Notes under the pieces: generated by a model
What the model was told of the DNA's origin: nothing
What the model saw: only the letters and a program-made list of their open reading frames with translations
The model's database searches: none
Part shown: piece by piece, positions 46,882 to 55,944 of the stretch
How the letters are laid out: each line of letters begins with the position of its first letter
Position numbering within the stretch: position 1 is the first letter of the stretch
Program-made: the position numbers and the translations under genes
Source of the DNA: Pseudodesulfovibrio aespoeensis Aspo-2
Lineage (GTDB): Bacteria > Desulfobacterota > Desulfovibrionia > Desulfovibrionales > Desulfovibrionaceae
Direction: 5' to 3'
DNA length: 64,000 bases
Assembly (NCBI RefSeq): GCF_000176915.2
Contig: NC_014844.1
Span: 682,001 to 746,000 of the forward strand

Positions 46882-47934
46882 ATGTTCGATTCCCTGCGCT
46901 GGATGCGCGTCAAGCACGACAGCGCGCCCGGATCGCTTATCTACGCTGGCGAGGCGCGCGATTTCACCCCTTTCATCGAGTGCTGTTCTTATTCCAGGGA
47001 TGAATTGACCGAGGTGCGGCTGGCCCCGGATCAGGACATTGCTCTTGCGCCGGACAGGGTCAATCTCGTCCTGGTGGTGGGCATTCACGACGCCGAGACC
47101 ATCCGCCGGGTCGGGGTCGGGCTCGATTTCCCGATCCTGGCACTGGAGGATGTCATGAACGCGGGCCAGCGGCCCAAGTTCAGCTGGGCCGACGACGAAA
47201 CCGGGTTCATGGTCCTCAAGAGCCTGAGCGAGGATGCGGCGAGTCTGGTCAGCGAGCAGGTCAGCCTGTTCTGGCGCGACAATCTGGTGGCTGTCTTCCT
47301 GGAGCGCGAAAGCGGCGTGCTCGACGGCGTGATGGGGCGCATCCGCAAGGGCAAGGGGCGGCTCAGGAGCGAGGGCGGGGCGTATCTCATGGCCGCCATC
47401 CTCGACGTGCTGACCGACTGCAACATGAACACCCTGACCCGGTTCAGCGAGCTGGCCGAAACCCTGGAGACCAAGCTGGAGGGCAGGACCACCGACGACC
47501 TGCTGGGCCAGCTCTACACCCTCAAGCGCGAGGTCATCCTGCTGCGCAACCAGCTGCTGCCGATGCGCGAGATATTCAAGGCCCTGCTCGGCGTGGATGC
47601 CGAGATCTCGGAACCGGCCCTGCCCCTGCTGCGCGACACCGCGGTCCATCACGAGCAGGCCGTGGACCACGTGACCACCCTGCACGACATCCTCAAGTCC
47701 ATGATCGACTACCAGATCTCGCTCATCTCCATGCGCACCAACCGGGTCATGCAGCTGCTCACGGTCATCGCCACCATCTTCATCCCCCTGACCTTCATCG
47801 CCGGGGTCTACGGCATGAACTTCGAGCACATGCCCGAGCTCTCCTGGCGGTATGGCTATCACTACTCGCTGGGCCTCATGGCCGCCGTGGCCCTGGTCAT
47901 GCTCTTCTACTTCGTGCGTCGAAGATTCTTGTGA
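46882..47934 (+). CDS. corA: CorA-family Mg2+/Co2+ (or Zn2+) transporter
   Basis: A 350-residue CorA protein with a large cytoplasmic N-terminal funnel and two C-terminal helices (VMQLLTVIATIFIPLTFIAGVYGMNF; GLMAAVALVMLFYFV). The selectivity motif YGMN is followed by FEHMPEL, typical of the CorA branch with MPEL. Ends with a basic RRRFL. It is divergent from mscS, and the CGGGAGG site precedes ATG 46882. Confidence 0.93.
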   Translation: MFDSLRWMRVKHDSAPGSLIYAGEARDFTPFIECCSYSRDELTEVRLAPDQDIALAPDRVNLVLVVGIHDAETIRRVGVGLDFPILALEDVMNAGQRPKFSWADDETGFMVLKSLSEDAASLVSEQVSLFWRDNLVAVFLERESGVLDGVMGRIRKGKGRLRSEGGAYLMAAILDVLTDCNMNTLTRFSELAETLETKLEGRTTDDLLGQLYTLKREVILLRNQLLPMREIFKALLGVDAEISEPALPLLRDTAVHHEQAVDHVTTLHDILKSMIDYQISLISMRTNRVMQLLTVIATIFIPLTFIAGVYGMNFEHMPELSWRYGYHYSLGLMAAVALVMLFYFVRRRFL

Positions 47935-48076
47935 CCAGAGCCGTTTTTCCCCGGCTTTGCTTGTATTCGCCGTTGCTTGCCTGTATGCTGATTTCAACTG
48001 TCGCGGCGATGTCCGTGCATTGCGACATTGTACGCCCATTGTCCGGCCATTGCCCGGTCACTTGCCTGGAGGGGGC

Positions 48077-49558
48077 ATGAGAACTCCTGACGGCCCGCAG
48101 GCCGAGCGTGAAAAGCCCAAGAGCGGCCTCGACTTCGATTCTGTCGAGGATCGGTTCGACTATGTGGTCAAACGGATCGAGGAAAAACTCGACGACTACG
48201 ACGGCTATGATTTTTCCCTGCGCCAGACGCGCGCGCTGAACATCTTCTTCGAGCTGGCCCAGGAGGTGCGTGGGCGGGACATGTTCTACGCCGTGTGCAT
48301 GATGATCCCCCGCGTGCTCTTCAGGCTTGAGAGCTCCATCTACCTGCTGGAGGACGAGGAGACCTTTTCCCTGGCCGACAGCTCCACGGACCGGGGCAGA
48401 CTGGAATCCGTCCGCACCTGGGACCGCGAGCTGACGGACCGGGTGGTCCTCTCCGGCGACCACCTCCACATCCCCATCCAGTGCAATCCCCAATACGCGG
48501 ACCTGCTGCCCTTCAAGCCGCCGCACAACATCCTCGGCTCCTTTGTCATGCACCCCTGCAGCGCGGTCCAGGGGCACGAGCATCTCTTTCTCGAAAAATA
48601 CGTCAACCGCGTGGGCTACCAGCTCCACCAGCGCATCATCGGGTCGCGCAACCGCGAACACCTGCGGTTCATCAAGTCCATGGTCCAGGACATCGGGCAT
48701 AACGTCATCGTGCCCAACATGTACTTCAAGCTCTATTTCAACCGGCTCAAGCGGCAGATCGAGGATCTGCATCTGGTGACCGGGCGCGTCCTGACCCGCA
48801 TGGCCGAGAGCGGCGACCCCGAGAGCGTGTCCGAAGGCAACAGGCTGGCCCAGACCGCAGCCTCCATCGAGGCCCAGTACCAGGAGATCTATCGCCACTA
48901 CGAGACCACCTCCATGTTTCTCGAAACCCTGCTGCGCCGTCGCCATTTCGAGGAGGGCCGCTACGTGCTCGAAAAGCGCGAGGTGGACCTGCGCACCAGC
49001 GTGCTCGAACCGCAGCTGGAACGCTACCGTCAGGCCCTGGAGGAGCGGGGCATCCGGATCGGCTATCAGCTGGGCGGCGCGCCGGACCAGGAGGTGCGCA
49101 TGGTCATGGACCGGGGGCTCATCGCCCAGGTCTTTGCCAACTTCCTCTCCAACGCGGTCAAGTACACCGAGGAGACGGTCCTGCCCGGCGGCGAGGCGGG
49201 CAAATTTCTCTCCTACGGCTGGCAGGTGCTCAAGGACTACTTTGGGCCTGCCCTGCCCGGCATCAGGCTGTGGGTGACCACTTCCGGCCCGCCGCTGCGC
49301 CTCAAGGACCCCATGACCGTGTTCAAGCCCGGCTTCAGGGCCGACAACGTGGCCCTTGAGAGTGGCACCGGGCGCGGGCTCTACTTCGCGCGTCAGGTGA
49401 TCGAGCTGCACGGCGGCAGCGTGGGCTACCGCCACGATGGCCGGGGCAACGAATTCTACTGCACGCTCCCATTTGAACAGGAGCCGAGGCCACCCCGAAC
49501 CTTGTCCGAGCCGGGTGGGCAGCCCAAGGGTTCCGAGGCGGACGCCCCGGCCCCTTGA
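48077..49558 (+). CDS. Histidine kinase-like protein with C-terminal HATPase domain
   Basis: A 493-residue soluble protein starting at ATG 48077 after GGAGGGGGC. The N-terminal ~190 residues may form a GAF-like sensor (IFFELAQEVRGRDMFYAVCMMIPRVLFRLESSIYLL). A helical segment includes IKSMVQDIGHNVIVPNMYFKLYFNRLKRQI, where the His in IGHNVIVPN sits at the usual H-box place. The ATPase has an N-box VFANFLSNAVKYTEE and a G2 box GTGRGLYFARQVIELHGG. No transmembrane helix or response regulator gene is adjacent. It is an orphan cytoplasmic sensor kinase. Confidence 0.82.
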   Translation: MRTPDGPQAEREKPKSGLDFDSVEDRFDYVVKRIEEKLDDYDGYDFSLRQTRALNIFFELAQEVRGRDMFYAVCMMIPRVLFRLESSIYLLEDEETFSLADSSTDRGRLESVRTWDRELTDRVVLSGDHLHIPIQCNPQYADLLPFKPPHNILGSFVMHPCSAVQGHEHLFLEKYVNRVGYQLHQRIIGSRNREHLRFIKSMVQDIGHNVIVPNMYFKLYFNRLKRQIEDLHLVTGRVLTRMAESGDPESVSEGNRLAQTAASIEAQYQEIYRHYETTSMFLETLLRRRHFEEGRYVLEKREVDLRTSVLEPQLERYRQALEERGIRIGYQLGGAPDQEVRMVMDRGLIAQVFANFLSNAVKYTEETVLPGGEAGKFLSYGWQVLKDYFGPALPGIRLWVTTSGPPLRLKDPMTVFKPGFRADNVALESGTGRGLYFARQVIELHGGSVGYRHDGRGNEFYCTLPFEQEPRPPRTLSEPGGQPKGSEADAPAP

Positions 49559-49617
49559 CTTTTGCGGCGGGCAGGCATTGACTGGCCCATCAGCAACCCA
49601 GCGCCCAGGAGCCTGCC

Positions 49618-50241
49618 GTGACCGCCGAGACCTATGCCGCCTATCTGCTCGCCACCGTCATCGTCCTGATCATTCCCGGCCCGACCATCATGCTCGTGGT
49701 CAGTTGCTCCCTGACCCAGGGGAGACGGGCGGCCCTGCCCCTGGCCCTTGGCGTGGGCCTTGGCGACATGGCGGCCATGGCCGCCTCCCTGGCCGGGCTG
49801 GGCGCGCTTCTCAACACCTCGGCCACCCTGTTCACGGTCCTCAAATGGATCGGTGCCCTCTATCTCATCTATCTGGGGATCAAGACCTGGCGGGCCAGGC
49901 CGGAGCTTGGGGCGTCCATGGCCCGGATGCACGATGCCAGCAGCCGGTCCAACTGCCTGCGCGCCTTTGCGGTCACGGCCACCAACCCGAAATCCATCGC
50001 CTTCTTCTGCGCCTTTGTGCCGCAGTTCATCACCCAGGCCGCGCCGGTCCTGCCCCAGGCCCTGCTGCTCGGCTCCACCTTCGTGATCCTGGCCGTGGTC
50101 AATGCCGTCCTCTACGCGCTTCTGGCCGCGAGGGCGCGAAAGGCCGTGGCCAGCCAAAGAGCCATGAAGATCGTCAACCGCGTGGGCGGCTCGGCCCTCA
50201 TCGGCGCGGGCGTGCTCACCGCGGCCATGCGCCGCGCCTGA
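49618..50241 (+). CDS. LysE/RhtB-family amino-acid exporter
   Basis: A 207-residue inner-membrane protein with six hydrophobic segments. GTG 49618 follows AGGAG by 6 nt. The family hallmark PGPTIMLVVSCSLTQGRRAALPLALGVGLGD lies near the N-terminus, and FAVTATNPKSIAFFCAFVPQFI in the middle. Members export lysine, threonine, homoserine or similar amino acids. The substrate is not readable here. Confidence 0.92.
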   Translation: MTAETYAAYLLATVIVLIIPGPTIMLVVSCSLTQGRRAALPLALGVGLGDMAAMAASLAGLGALLNTSATLFTVLKWIGALYLIYLGIKTWRARPELGASMARMHDASSRSNCLRAFAVTATNPKSIAFFCAFVPQFITQAAPVLPQALLLGSTFVILAVVNAVLYALLAARARKAVASQRAMKIVNRVGGSALIGAGVLTAAMRRA

Positions 50242-50312
50242 TCAATTCGAAGGGTTCGCAAAGGGCGTGTCAGAATGGCCGCCTGATTTGGCGGAACCGG
50301 TCCAGAAGCCGG

Positions 50313-51467
50313 TCAGTCCGTTGGCGTGTTTATGGTCGTGCCGGGGGTCGTGCCGGGGGGCGCTTTAATGGGCGCGTCTCGCTCGGCCAGCAGGCGGCGG
50401 TAGTAGGAGAGACACAGACAGGTCATGGGCAGGGCTATGAGCAGGCCGAGAAAGCCGAGCAGCTTGCCCCAGATGGAAAGCGAAAGCAGGATCAGCCAGG
50501 GGGACAACCCCAGGTTCTCGCCCTGGATCTTTGGAATCAGAATGATCTCCTGAATGGCCTGGACCACCACGAAGACCGCCAGCACCAGCAGGATGCCGAT
50601 CCACGGCGGCTGGCCCGCCTCCAGCGAATCGAGCCCGGCCAGCAGCACGGCGGGCAGCAGGCCCAGGGTGCCGAGGTACGGGGCGATGTTCAAAATGCCG
50701 ATGAACATGCCGAGTATCACGGCCATGGGCAGGCCGATGATCATGAATCCCACCGACAAAAGCGCCCCCACCAACAGGGCGATGATGACCTGCCCCCGGA
50801 AATAAAGGCTCATGGTCTGCTCGAATTCGCCCATGAAATCGATGGCCCTGGCGCGGTACTGCTGTGGCAGATACTCCGGCCAGCGCTCTCTGATCCTGCC
50901 GAAATCCATCAGCAGAAAGACCACATACAAGAGAATGACGCCCAGTCCGAGCAACCCGGCCAGGAAACTCGCCGTGCCGCTCAACACGCCCCGAACGCCG
51001 GGCAGTATCGTCGCAACCACCTTCCTGGCAGCCTCCATTGCGCCGTTGCTGGTGAACAGGGCGCGAACATTCTGGTCGTCTGCCAACGCCCGCAGCCAGA
51101 CCCAGACCTCGTCAGGCAGATATTCCCGCACCCGCCGCGCCAGGTCTGCATTGCCCGCCAGATCGGCCAGCACCCGGCCCATGTGCGAAAACTCGGCACC
51201 TATGAGGGGAGCCATCACCCACACCAGCCCGGTCACAGTCCCGGCCAGAAGTGTCACCGTGACCACCACGGCCAGCCATCGGCTCCGGACCACACGCTCC
51301 ACCCGGCTGGTCAGCGGATTGAGCAGATAGGCCAGAAGCAACGCCACCACAAAGGGCACCAATACCCCCGACAAATAGCCGAGCATCCAGATCAGGCCCA
51401 CAATCAGCAATGCCCCAAGCACCATGCGGACCACGCTGTCCAAAGTGTATGGTTTGTCTGCAAGCAT
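50313..51467 (-). CDS. AI-2E/PerM-family permease
   Basis: A 384-residue polytopic protein of the AI-2 exporter/PerM superfamily with about eight membrane segments. Typical elements are LIWMLGYLSGVLVPFVVALLLAYLLNPL, the long soluble loop, FRGQVIIALLVGALLSVGFMIIGLPMAVILGMFIGILNIAPYLG and IQGENLGLSPWLILLSLSIWGKLLGFLGLLIALP. Functions in the family range from quorum-signal export to sodium/proton exchange. The role here is unknown. A Pro/Thr-rich tail ends the protein. Confidence 0.9.
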   Translation of the reverse strand: MLADKPYTLDSVVRMVLGALLIVGLIWMLGYLSGVLVPFVVALLLAYLLNPLTSRVERVVRSRWLAVVVTVTLLAGTVTGLVWVMAPLIGAEFSHMGRVLADLAGNADLARRVREYLPDEVWVWLRALADDQNVRALFTSNGAMEAARKVVATILPGVRGVLSGTASFLAGLLGLGVILLYVVFLLMDFGRIRERWPEYLPQQYRARAIDFMGEFEQTMSLYFRGQVIIALLVGALLSVGFMIIGLPMAVILGMFIGILNIAPYLGTLGLLPAVLLAGLDSLEAGQPPWIGILLVLAVFVVVQAIQEIILIPKIQGENLGLSPWLILLSLSIWGKLLGFLGLLIALPMTCLCLSYYRRLLAERDAPIKAPPGTTPGTTINTPTD

Positions 51468-51572
51468 GGAACCGTCCGTGGTAAAAATGTGGCTGGCCTC
51501 AGGGCATCACTACCAGCCCGCAACACTTTAAACAAGCCGCTCGCTATGCTGTCCCCGCCCCTCTTCTCCCAC

Positions 51573-51611
51573 CAAAAAGGAAAGGGCACCCTCTACGGAC
51601 GCCCCTTTCCT
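51573..51611 (-). terminator. Intrinsic terminator of acs
   Basis: The stem AGGAAAGGG (51578-51586) / CCCTTTCCT (51603-51611) is followed on the minus strand by TTTT. It lies 25 bp after the acs stop codon. Confidence 0.78.
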
Positions 51612-51635
51612 CTCCCCATCAAACCGGGAAAAATC

Positions 51636-53555
51636 CTACTCCTCATCCTCCCCGCCGGTCAAATCCCCAATCCCTGTCCCGGTCTCCTCGGCCTTGAGCA
51701 CCCGCCGCATGATCTTCCCGGACCGCGTCTTGGGCAACTCCTGGCGAAACTCGATGGACTTGATCACCGCCACCGGCCCAAGCTCGTTGCGCACGGTTTT
51801 TTTCAGTTCCTTGATCATGCCGTCGCTGGCCTCGAACCCGTCATTGAGCACGACAAACCCCTTGGCCGCCTCGCCCTTGATCCGGTCCGGCACGCCGATG
51901 ACCGCCACTTCGCATACTGCCGGGTGGGCGGCGAACGCGGCCTCTACCTCTGCCGAGCCGATGCGGTGCCCGGCGATGTTGATGACATCGTCGGCACGGC
52001 CCTGCATCCAGATGTAGCCGTCCTCGTCCTTCCTGGCCACGTCGCCCGCGTAGTAGACGCCGGGGATCTTGGTCCAGTATTCCCTGTAGCGGTCGTCGTC
52101 GTTCCACAGCCCGGTCATCATGGCGGGCCAGGGTTTGGTGATGACCAAGAGGCCGCCCTTGCCCGTTGGCATGGGGTTGCCCTCGCGGTCCACCACCTCG
52201 GCCTCCACGCCGGGCAGGGGCTTGGTCACCGAGCCGGGCTTGAGCAGCGAGATGGGCAGGGGCGCGATCATGAACATGCCGGTCTCGGTCTGCCACCAGG
52301 TGTCGAGCACCGGGCATTCGCTGCGGCCTATGTTCTTGTAGAGCCATATCCAGGTCTCGGGCGAGATGGGCTCGCCCACCGAGCCGAGCAGGCGCAGGCT
52401 GGAGAGATCGTGCTGCTTGGGATACTGCGCGCCAAAGCGCATGAGCATGCGGATCATGGTCGGCACGGTGTAGAAGATGGTCACCCCGTACCGGGCCACG
52501 ATGGACCAGAGCCGGTCGGCCTGTGGATAGTTGGGATGGCCCTCGTACATGACCGTGGTGGTGCCCGCCAGGAGCGGCCCGTAGATGCCCGCGCTGTGGC
52601 CCGTGACCCAGCCGGGGTCGGCGGTGCTCCAGAAGATGTCCGTGGGCTTGATGTCAAAGACCGAGGTCAGGGTGCGGTGCACGCCCACCATGTAGCCCGC
52701 GTGGGAGTGGACAATGCCCTTGGGCTTGCCCGTGGTGCCCGAGGTGTGGAGCATGAAGAGCGGATCAGCCGCGTCCATGACCTCGGTGGGCGCCTCGTTG
52801 CGCTCCTGGCGGATGAGATCGTCGTAGTGAAAATCGCGGCCATCGACCATGTCCACGCCGATGTTGCAGCGGCGCACCACGACCATGGATTCCACGCAGT
52901 CGGCGCACGAGCCGACCAGGGCGGCGTCCGCGGTCTCCTTGAGGTTGATGATGTGGCCGTTGCGGTAGAAGCCGTCCGAGGTGATGAGCAGCCGGGCCTG
53001 GCAGTCGTTGATGCGCTGGCGCAGCGCCTTGGCCGAGAAGCCCGCAAAGACCAGGGAGTGGATGGCCCCGATCTTGGCCGTGGCCAGCATGGCGATGACG
53101 GTCTCGGGCAGGGGCGGCATGTAGATGACCACCCGGTCGCCCTTGCGGATACCCAGCGAGCGCAGGGCGTTGGCGAACCGGTTGACCTCGCGGTAGAGCT
53201 CGAAATAGGTGTATTTGCGCGAGTCGCCGGGCTCGCCCTCCCAGATCAGGGCGAGCTTGTTCTTGTTGGCGGTCTCGATGTGGCGGTCGAGCGCGTTGTA
53301 GACGATGTTGCAGCGCGCCCCGGCAAACCAGCGGTAAAAGGGCGCGTCCTTGTCGTCGAGCACCTGGTCCCATTTCTTGAACCAGTCCAGCTCGTCGGCG
53401 GCCTCCTCCCAGTAGCCAAGATGGTCCATGGCCGCGAATTTGCGCGCGGCCTCCAGCTCCTGGGGATTGATGTTGGCCTCGATGACCAATTGGGGCAACG
53501 GGCGGAGTACCCGTTCCTCGGTAAGCAAGCTGTCGAGTGCGCCTGACTGATCCAT
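51636..53555 (-). CDS. acs: Acetyl-coenzyme A synthetase
   Basis: A 639-residue AMP-forming acetate:CoA ligase. The adenylation motifs LHTSGTTGKPKGIVHSHAG, WWQTETG and YYAGDVARKDEDGYIWMQGRADDVINIAGHRIGSAEVE are intact. The C-terminal regulatory/catalytic Lys (K614) sits in PKTRSGKIMRR, the site acetylated in well-studied homologues. The length is a little short of enteric Acs (652). GGAGGAAACT precedes ATG 53555. It follows a LytTR regulator gene on the same strand by 107 bp, which may indicate shared expression. It activates acetate in the cytoplasm. Confidence 0.95.
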   Translation of the reverse strand: MDQSGALDSLLTEERVLRPLPQLVIEANINPQELEAARKFAAMDHLGYWEEAADELDWFKKWDQVLDDKDAPFYRWFAGARCNIVYNALDRHIETANKNKLALIWEGEPGDSRKYTYFELYREVNRFANALRSLGIRKGDRVVIYMPPLPETVIAMLATAKIGAIHSLVFAGFSAKALRQRINDCQARLLITSDGFYRNGHIINLKETADAALVGSCADCVESMVVVRRCNIGVDMVDGRDFHYDDLIRQERNEAPTEVMDAADPLFMLHTSGTTGKPKGIVHSHAGYMVGVHRTLTSVFDIKPTDIFWSTADPGWVTGHSAGIYGPLLAGTTTVMYEGHPNYPQADRLWSIVARYGVTIFYTVPTMIRMLMRFGAQYPKQHDLSSLRLLGSVGEPISPETWIWLYKNIGRSECPVLDTWWQTETGMFMIAPLPISLLKPGSVTKPLPGVEAEVVDREGNPMPTGKGGLLVITKPWPAMMTGLWNDDDRYREYWTKIPGVYYAGDVARKDEDGYIWMQGRADDVINIAGHRIGSAEVEAAFAAHPAVCEVAVIGVPDRIKGEAAKGFVVLNDGFEASDGMIKELKKTVRNELGPVAVIKSIEFRQELPKTRSGKIMRRVLKAEETGTGIGDLTGGEDEE

Positions 53556-53662
53556 AGTTTCCTCCTCGCCGCCAAAAGCCTGTCAGCGAGCCTCTTTCAT
53601 AGCACGGTGCCGCCGCAATGCCCGCGATATTCGGCAAGCGGTCCAAGCGGCGGGGCGAACGG

Positions 53663-54541
53663 TCACAGCCCGATGACCTTTTTCAGCTCCGCGATGCGGC
53701 GGCGGCTGATGGGCAGTTCGATGCGGGTGCGGCCCGCGGTGCGCAGCATGAAGTTGGAGCCGGGCATGCTGGCGATCTCGGTGACCATATCCAGATTGAC
53801 GAGATACTTGCGGTGCACGCGGAAAAACCGGTGCGGCTCCAGCCTGTCCTCCAGGTTCTTGAGCCGGTGCGACGACAAAAACTTCTGGTTGGCCGTATGC
53901 ACATAGGAATAATCCTCAAACGCCTCGACAAAGATGATCTGGTCGTAGGGGATGAGGATGGTGCGGCCATCCTGGGAGACCGCGAGCTTCTCTATCTCCA
54001 GCCTGCGTCCGCCGGTCTGGTCCCAGGCCGACTTCAACGCGGCCAGGAACGAGTCCTGCTCCTCCTCGGGCAACGGAAGCTGCACCGTGCGCTCGCGCTC
54101 GCCGTTCGGATCGTCCGGATCGTCGGCGTCCGCGGCAAAACTCGCCGGGGTCGGCACCTCGCGAAAACGTGACTTGAAATTCTGGAGCCGGTCCACGGTC
54201 CGGGCCATGCGCCCAGTCGCTGGCGGCCACAAAAGATAATCCGTGGCCCCCAACTCAAAGGCCGCATAGGCGTGGGTCTCGGTGTCGGAGATGAAGACCA
54301 GGGCCGGCTTGTGCTTGCGACCGGCCAGCATCTGGGCCATCTCGATGCCCGATGCGCCGCCCGGCAAATCCACACCCACGAAAAACACGCCGTAAGGAAT
54401 CGCCTCCAACATCTCCATGGCCTCAAAGGCCGAAACCGCCTCGCCGAGCACCTGGATGAAGCGCACATCCTCCAACACGTCGCGCAAAGCGGTGCGAATC
54501 TCCGGATCCGGATGGATGAGCAAAGTCTTGAGCTTGGGCAT
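53663..54541 (-). CDS. LytTR-type response regulator with an atypical receiver
   Basis: A 292-residue regulator. The receiver (about 5-120) keeps an acidic residue (D12 in HPDPE), the phospho-acceptor D58 (VGVDLPGG) and S85 (FISDT). The normally invariant Lys of the K-P motif is replaced by Trp (YLLWPP, W105), so normal phosphorylation chemistry is doubtful. A linker rich in acidic residues (PTPASFAADADDPDDPNGE) joins a LytTR DNA-binding domain (about 185-290; IPYDQIIFVEAFEDYSYVHTANQKFLSSHRLKNLEDRL, FFRVHRKYLVNLDMV). It is upstream of acs on the same strand. Confidence 0.88.
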   Translation of the reverse strand: MPKLKTLLIHPDPEIRTALRDVLEDVRFIQVLGEAVSAFEAMEMLEAIPYGVFFVGVDLPGGASGIEMAQMLAGRKHKPALVFISDTETHAYAAFELGATDYLLWPPATGRMARTVDRLQNFKSRFREVPTPASFAADADDPDDPNGERERTVQLPLPEEEQDSFLAALKSAWDQTGGRRLEIEKLAVSQDGRTILIPYDQIIFVEAFEDYSYVHTANQKFLSSHRLKNLEDRLEPHRFFRVHRKYLVNLDMVTEIASMPGSNFMLRTAGRTRIELPISRRRIAELKKVIGL

Positions 54542-55033
54542 CCCGACGCGTCCCTGGTAGAAAATACACAGTCCCTGGGCCGAGTTCGACCCACTCCCAT
54601 CACCTACCCGGAATCCCCCCCGCGCGCAAGGGCGAGAAGGAGTGTGGGTGGGGCGTGGTCGGAGTGTGGGTGGGGCATGGGTGTGGGTGGGAGATTCCGG
54701 GGGGAAAACTTTTGGAAATAGCCGCCACCTTGTGTGGGACTATCGGCTCTTGCCTTCTGTTTTCAACGGGTTGCGGCCGCTTGGTCGCAGCCCGTTGCTG
54801 GTTGTGTGTAACTGCCGTGTGTGAATCGGTCAGGCAACCTGGCGGCCTTCCCTGTCCACGTCATGCCGTACTACTTCCCCTCCTTGTACAGGCCGGATAT
54901 CCTGGGCCGGAATATGTCGAAATGCTCGGTTCGGATTTGCCGGACCTGTAGCGTCTGGGCGGAACCTTGCCGCCGTATACGCTTTCTGTCTCGGGAAGTC
55001 GCGCCAGTGTGGACAAGCAGGAAGGAGTGCCAG
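54542..55033. other. Intergenic region upstream of hicB
   Basis: No gene is supported; no hicA toxin gene is recognisable. It holds a half copy of the hairpin repeat (GATTCCGGGGGGAAAACTTTT, 54693-54713). It also holds a strong hairpin CAACGGGTTGCGGCC (54764-54778) / GGTCGCAGCCCGTTG (54783-54797) whose two wobble pairs form only in plus-strand RNA. No T run follows. Confidence 0.5.
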
Positions 55034-55386
55034 ATGAACGTGAAGCATTACACTTACCGAGTTCTCTGGTCGGAAGAGGATCAGGAGTATGTCGGCCTGT
55101 GCGCCGAGTTCCCCGCTCTCTCCTGGCTCGATGAGGAGCAAGCAGCCGCCCTTGAAGGCATCGTCCATCTAATTCGCGACGTGGTGGCCGACATGGAGGC
55201 CAGCGGTGAGCCGATCCCGGAACCGTCAGCCAGAATAATTTTTCCGGCAAGATTTCATTGAGGACCACGCCCGCCGTTCACCGCGACTTGGCTCTGTCGG
55301 CAGCAGAGAACGGCGTGAGCTTGAACAGGCTGATCAATGCGCTGATTACGGGTCGGGGGTGTCATAAGGTGGAATTGAATTGCTGA
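55034..55386 (+). pseudogene. hicB: HicB-type antitoxin, frameshifted
   Basis: The reading frame from ATG 55034 (GGAG upstream) encodes the HicB N-terminal fold (HYTYRVLWSEEDQEYVGLCAEFPALSWLDEEQAAALEGI) and stops at 55259-55261 as PARFH. In the -1 frame the sequence continues without a break as NNFSGKISLRTTPAVHRDLALSAAENGVSLNRLINALITG to a stop at 55384-55386, which is the HicB C-terminal ribbon-helix-helix. Adding one A near 55234 would restore the whole gene. It is therefore a one-base deletion, or a sequencing error. No hicA is seen next to it. Confidence 0.85.
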
Positions 55387-55405
55387 GTGGTGCGGTCATG
55401 GTGTG
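55262..55405 (+). repeat. Direct repeat, copy 1 (3' end of hicB)
   Basis: These 144 bp, from GGACCACGCCCGCCG to GGTGTG, recur in the same orientation at 57322-57466 with roughly ten differences. The two copies bracket about 1.9 kb containing a gene fragment and a CoA-transferase. Confidence 0.9.
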
Positions 55406-55588
55406 ACGGAGTGACGCAGGTATTCCTGGACAGCACGTCAAAGGCAGGACTCGGAAACCGAAGAGGGCGCGCAACTCCGCTCGTCAAGGGCGGCGGTGTC
55501 AGGTAAATACCATCACTGTACAAAAAGTGGTTGAGCTAAAAAAACATTGCCGCAATTCATTCATCATGGGTCGAGAGAGGAGCCAACA

Positions 55589-55663
55589 ATGTCGTATCTT
55601 GTTAAAAATGAACACTGTTGTGTTTTAGATGGCGATCCTTTCAGAAACGACATGATGTTATGA
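55589..55663 (+). CDS. Possible 24-codon peptide
   Basis: ATG 55589 follows GAGAGGAG by 7 nt and opens 24 codons (MSYLVKNEHCCVLDGDPFRN…). The local base composition is AT-rich compared with its surroundings. It may be a real short peptide or the relic of a decayed gene. I recognise no family. Confidence 0.3.
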   Translation: MSYLVKNEHCCVLDGDPFRNDMML

Positions 55664-55940
55664 AAGGGGGCAATTAAGCACCTTGGCCGAAGGTGATCTC
55701 GACCGCGCCCGCGAACTGGGCGTGCAACTGGCCGAGGTCAAACTCAGGATCGAGGGGCTCCAGGCCGAGAACGATGTCCTGGCCGAGGTCAAGGTCGACC
55801 GCCTGAGCACCCTGGCCGAGCAGGTCCGGCGCTGCGGCATCCTGACCATCAACGCTGAATGTGAGACCTATATGGCGCACCGGGCCGAGGTCATGGCGGC
55901 CATCGCCAAGGGCCGGGCCGACCTGCGGCGGGGCGGCTGA
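55656..55940 (+). pseudogene. Coiled-coil hypothetical protein, probably a C-terminal gene fragment
   Basis: The open frame from 55656 has good coding character (LDRARELGVQLAEVKLRIEGLQAENDVLAEVKVDRLSTLAEQVRR) but no ATG or GTG with a ribosome site; TTG 55683 is the first possible start. The heptad-like first part and the sudden start next to AT-rich DNA suggest that the 5' part was lost. It is convergent with the CoA-transferase, 4 bp apart. The function is unknown. Confidence 0.45.
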
Positions 55941-55944
55941 GCCG

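Noticed and set aside
49437-53546. A 1369-codon plus-strand open frame
   Set aside because: It lies antisense to acs and PerM in high-GC DNA, mixes unrelated compositions and has no domain. It is a shadow of the real genes.
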